Shown here one piece after another: positions 62,521 through 64,000 of a stretch of 64,000 nt of DNA (position 1 is its first letter; each line of letters opens with the position of its first letter). The position numbers were made by a program, and so were the translations under genes. Source of the DNA: JBFLYO01 sp040756745 (GTDB lineage Bacteria; Bacteroidota; Ignavibacteria; UBA10030; UBA6906); the NCBI GenBank assembly GCA_040756745.1, contig JBFLYO010000015.1:24765-88764 (forward strand), written 5' to 3'. Under the pieces are notes generated by a model. The model had not been told where the DNA came from and made no database searches. It worked only from the letters and a program-made list of their open reading frames with translations.

Positions 62521-62952
62521 ATGAGATTCATGATGATGATGATCCCGCGTGTCTACCAGGGGAAATCGGGGAAATCGCTGGGGACCGACTTTGCCCCCGG
62601 TGCCGACGATGTCGAGAAGATGATGAAGTACAACGAGGAGCTGGCGAAGGCCGGCGCGCTTATCGCCCTTGACGGGCTTCATCCGCCAGCGGGAGGAGCC
62701 CAGGTGTCGTTTCGCGGCGGGAAGCCGACCGTCACGGACGGACCGTTCGCAGAATCAAAGGAAGTGCTCGGCGGCTACTGGATCATCAAGGCGAAGTCGA
62801 AGGAGGAAGCGGTCGCGTGGGCAAAGAAGGTCCCTGCCGCCGACGGGGACATCGTCGAAGTACGCCAAGTCTTCGATATGGAGGAGTTCCCTGCAGACGT
62901 TCAGAAGGCGGCCGATAGCAAGGTGGTTCAAGCGCAGCTGGACAAGAAATAG
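62521..62952 (+). CDS. DGPF/YCII-related protein (second)
   Basis: 143 aa from the ATG at 62521 with CGGAGG upstream. The start RFMMMMIPRVYQGK is followed by the signature TVTDGPFAESKEVLGGYWII and VEVRQVFDMEEF. It is longer than the first DGPF gene by a helical C-terminus. Together with the genes at 60575 and 62964 it makes three paralogues in one operon. Confidence 0.9.
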   Translation: MRFMMMMIPRVYQGKSGKSLGTDFAPGADDVEKMMKYNEELAKAGALIALDGLHPPAGGAQVSFRGGKPTVTDGPFAESKEVLGGYWIIKAKSKEEAVAWAKKVPAADGDIVEVRQVFDMEEFPADVQKAADSKVVQAQLDKK

Positions 62953-62963
62953 AGGGGGACGTC

Positions 62964-63368
62964 ATGAAATATGTCTGCCTGGGATATTACGACGACAAGG
63001 AATGGGAGTCCGTCCCGCAAGAGGAGCAAAACAGATTCATGGATGAGTGCATCTCGTACGACGACATCCTGAAGAAGAACGGACATTTTGCCGGGGGGGA
63101 GGCGCTTCAGCCCTCCGCCAACGCAGTCACTCTGAGGTACCAGAACGGCAGGGTCGTCGTTACCGACGGTCCGTACGCGGAGACAAAGGAGCAGTTGGGA
63201 GGAATTCTGATCCTTGAGGCGCGGGATCTGAATCATGCCATCCAACTCATGTCAAACCACCCGGGCGTCAAAGGGGGGCCTTTTGAGATCCGACCCGCGG
63301 CCGACCTTACCGAGATGGTCGCAGAGAGCGAACGGCGGAGAGGGAGAGAAAAGAGAGAAGAGAGATGA
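62964..63368 (+). CDS. DGPF/YCII-related protein (third)
   Basis: 134 aa. It has YVCLGYYDDKEW and VVTDGPYAETKEQLGGILIL, with Tyr in place of Phe in the DGPF motif, and FEIRPAADLTEM. The last 15 residues (SERRRGREKREER) are encoded by a GA-repeat and have probably been added by repeat expansion. GAGGGGG precedes the ATG. Confidence 0.88.
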   Translation: MKYVCLGYYDDKEWESVPQEEQNRFMDECISYDDILKKNGHFAGGEALQPSANAVTLRYQNGRVVVTDGPYAETKEQLGGILILEARDLNHAIQLMSNHPGVKGGPFEIRPAADLTEMVAESERRRGREKREER

Positions 63369-63393
63369 GAGAAGAGAGAAGAGAGGGAAGTTT
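63333..63393. repeat. GA microsatellite
   Basis: GAGAGGGAGAGAAAAGAGAGAAGAG-type purine tract that starts in the end of the third DGPF gene and runs into the gap before the DUF1801 gene. Similar tract at 63774. Confidence 0.7.
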
Positions 63394-63411
63394 GACCAGG
63401 AGACAACTACA

Positions 63412-63798
63412 GTGAAATCGCGTACAGGCGCACGGAAGCGATACAGCTCCGTGAAAGAATACCTCGCTTCATTCTCCGGCAGGGCGCGTAGTCAGATGGA
63501 GGAACTGAGAAAGACGATCAGGGGGGCGGCACCCGACGCGAAAGAGATCATCAGCTACAATATGCCGGCGTACAGATTGAAGCGTGTTCTTGTCTATTTT
63601 GCGGGTTACAAAGAGCACATCGGCTTCTACCCGACAAGCTCGCCCATCCCGGTCTTCAAGAAGGAACTGGCGAAGTACAAGACTTCGAAGGGGGCGATCC
63701 AGATTCCGATCGGGGACAAGATACCGCGGGGGCTGGTGAAGAGGATTGTGAGGTTCAGGGTGAGGGAGGAGAAAGCAAGAGAAGAGAGAAGAGAGTAG
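63412..63798 (+). CDS. DUF1801 family protein
   Basis: 128 aa from GTG 63412, with AGGAG 10 nt upstream. SSVKEYLASFSGRARSQMEELRKTIRGAAPDAKEIISYNMPAYRLKRVLVYFAGYKEHIGFYPT is the DUF1801/YdhG pattern. The family includes an iron chaperone-like frataxin fold, so a metal role is possible. The last residues (REEKAREERRE) come from a purine-rich tract. It ends the operon. Confidence 0.83.
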   Translation: MKSRTGARKRYSSVKEYLASFSGRARSQMEELRKTIRGAAPDAKEIISYNMPAYRLKRVLVYFAGYKEHIGFYPTSSPIPVFKKELAKYKTSKGAIQIPIGDKIPRGLVKRIVRFRVREEKAREERRE

Positions 63799-63850
63799 AG
63801 AGAAGAGAGTAGAGAGTAGAGAGTAGAGAGTAGAGAGAAGGAGGGGAGGG
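63774..63850. repeat. GA/GAGTA microsatellite
   Basis: A purine-rich tract of GAGAAGAGAG and AGAGTAG units, beginning in the end of the DUF1801 gene. The following 80 nt contains a short TGAATTGGG-type stretch and no gene. Confidence 0.7.
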
Positions 63851-63935
63851 AGGCGAGGCTGCCTAACTGCCAATTGTGAATTGCGAAGGGCGATCCGATG
63901 AACGGTGAATTGGGAATACTACCTTCTTGGGGCGG

Positions 63936-64000
<65 letters not shown>

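Overview
The window is a 64 kb piece of a GC-rich Gram-negative chromosome. The first two thirds (about 1-45,000) is a surface-polysaccharide locus. Lipopolysaccharide-type metabolism (a KdsD/KpsF-like arabinose-5-phosphate isomerase), Wza/Wzz-like export proteins, and several gaps with a TTG-N19/20-TAnnTTT(G) promoter resembling the Bacteroidota -33/-7 consensus suggest a high-GC member of the Bacteroidota/Ignavibacteria (FCB) assemblage. That placement is inference, since no rRNA or ribosomal protein gene is present. The last 64 bases are a pure G run and look like a sequencing or assembly artefact.

Region 1 (1-26,279) is one tightly packed, all-plus-strand gene string in which many genes overlap by 4 nt (ATGA/GTGA). 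It holds the isomerase end, a flippase, eight glycosyltransferases of GT-B/GT4 type and one GT2, an O-antigen polymerase/ligase-like protein, a GNAT/PIG-L/WbqC trio, a PaaK-like adenylate-forming enzyme, an asparagine-synthetase-like protein without the usual N-terminal cysteine, a deacetylase-like protein, UDP-GlcNAc 2-epimerase, an SDR epimerase, a small phosphoglycosyltransferase (PGT), a DegT aminotransferase, and a membrane SDR epimerase fused at its C-terminus to an intact-looking response-regulator receiver domain. A good intrinsic terminator closes the string.

Region 2 (26,280-45,022) is a second polysaccharide block: an RmlC-like cupin, RmlB, a Wza-like SLBB export protein, a Wzz-like protein, a second Wzy-like protein, a second flippase, two methyltransferases, GT2 and GT4 enzymes, a long PGT, a second DegT aminotransferase, a DPM1-like GT2, and a GT2 fused to a PGT-like half in which the catalytic core is missing. 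Together the two blocks carry two polymerase-like genes, two PGTs and two flippases (a third flippase follows in region 3), so the locus may build more than one glycan.

Region 3 (45,035-58,970) is mostly housekeeping: accA, a YbgC-like thioesterase, nadC, a third flippase, prfA, tadA, two tRNA-Arg genes (TCG and ACG), a stand-alone receiver, a hexapeptide acyltransferase, a PLP aminotransferase with a possible attenuated leader, a 50-aa membrane protein, a Tat-exported DUF362 protein with a NapH-like polyferredoxin, an aldo/keto reductase and an MscS channel. The gaps are rich in repeats: 80-bp palindromes placed identically beside both tRNA-Arg genes, REP-like GC hairpins, (TCAATC)n tracts and GTATGGAGTAGGG-type inverted repeats.

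Region 4 (59,204-63,798) is an ECF42-type sigma-factor operon: sigma factor with C-terminal extension, three DGPF (YCII-related) proteins, an Asp-box repeat protein, a ThiS/MoaD-like protein ending in Gly-Gly, and a DUF1801 protein.
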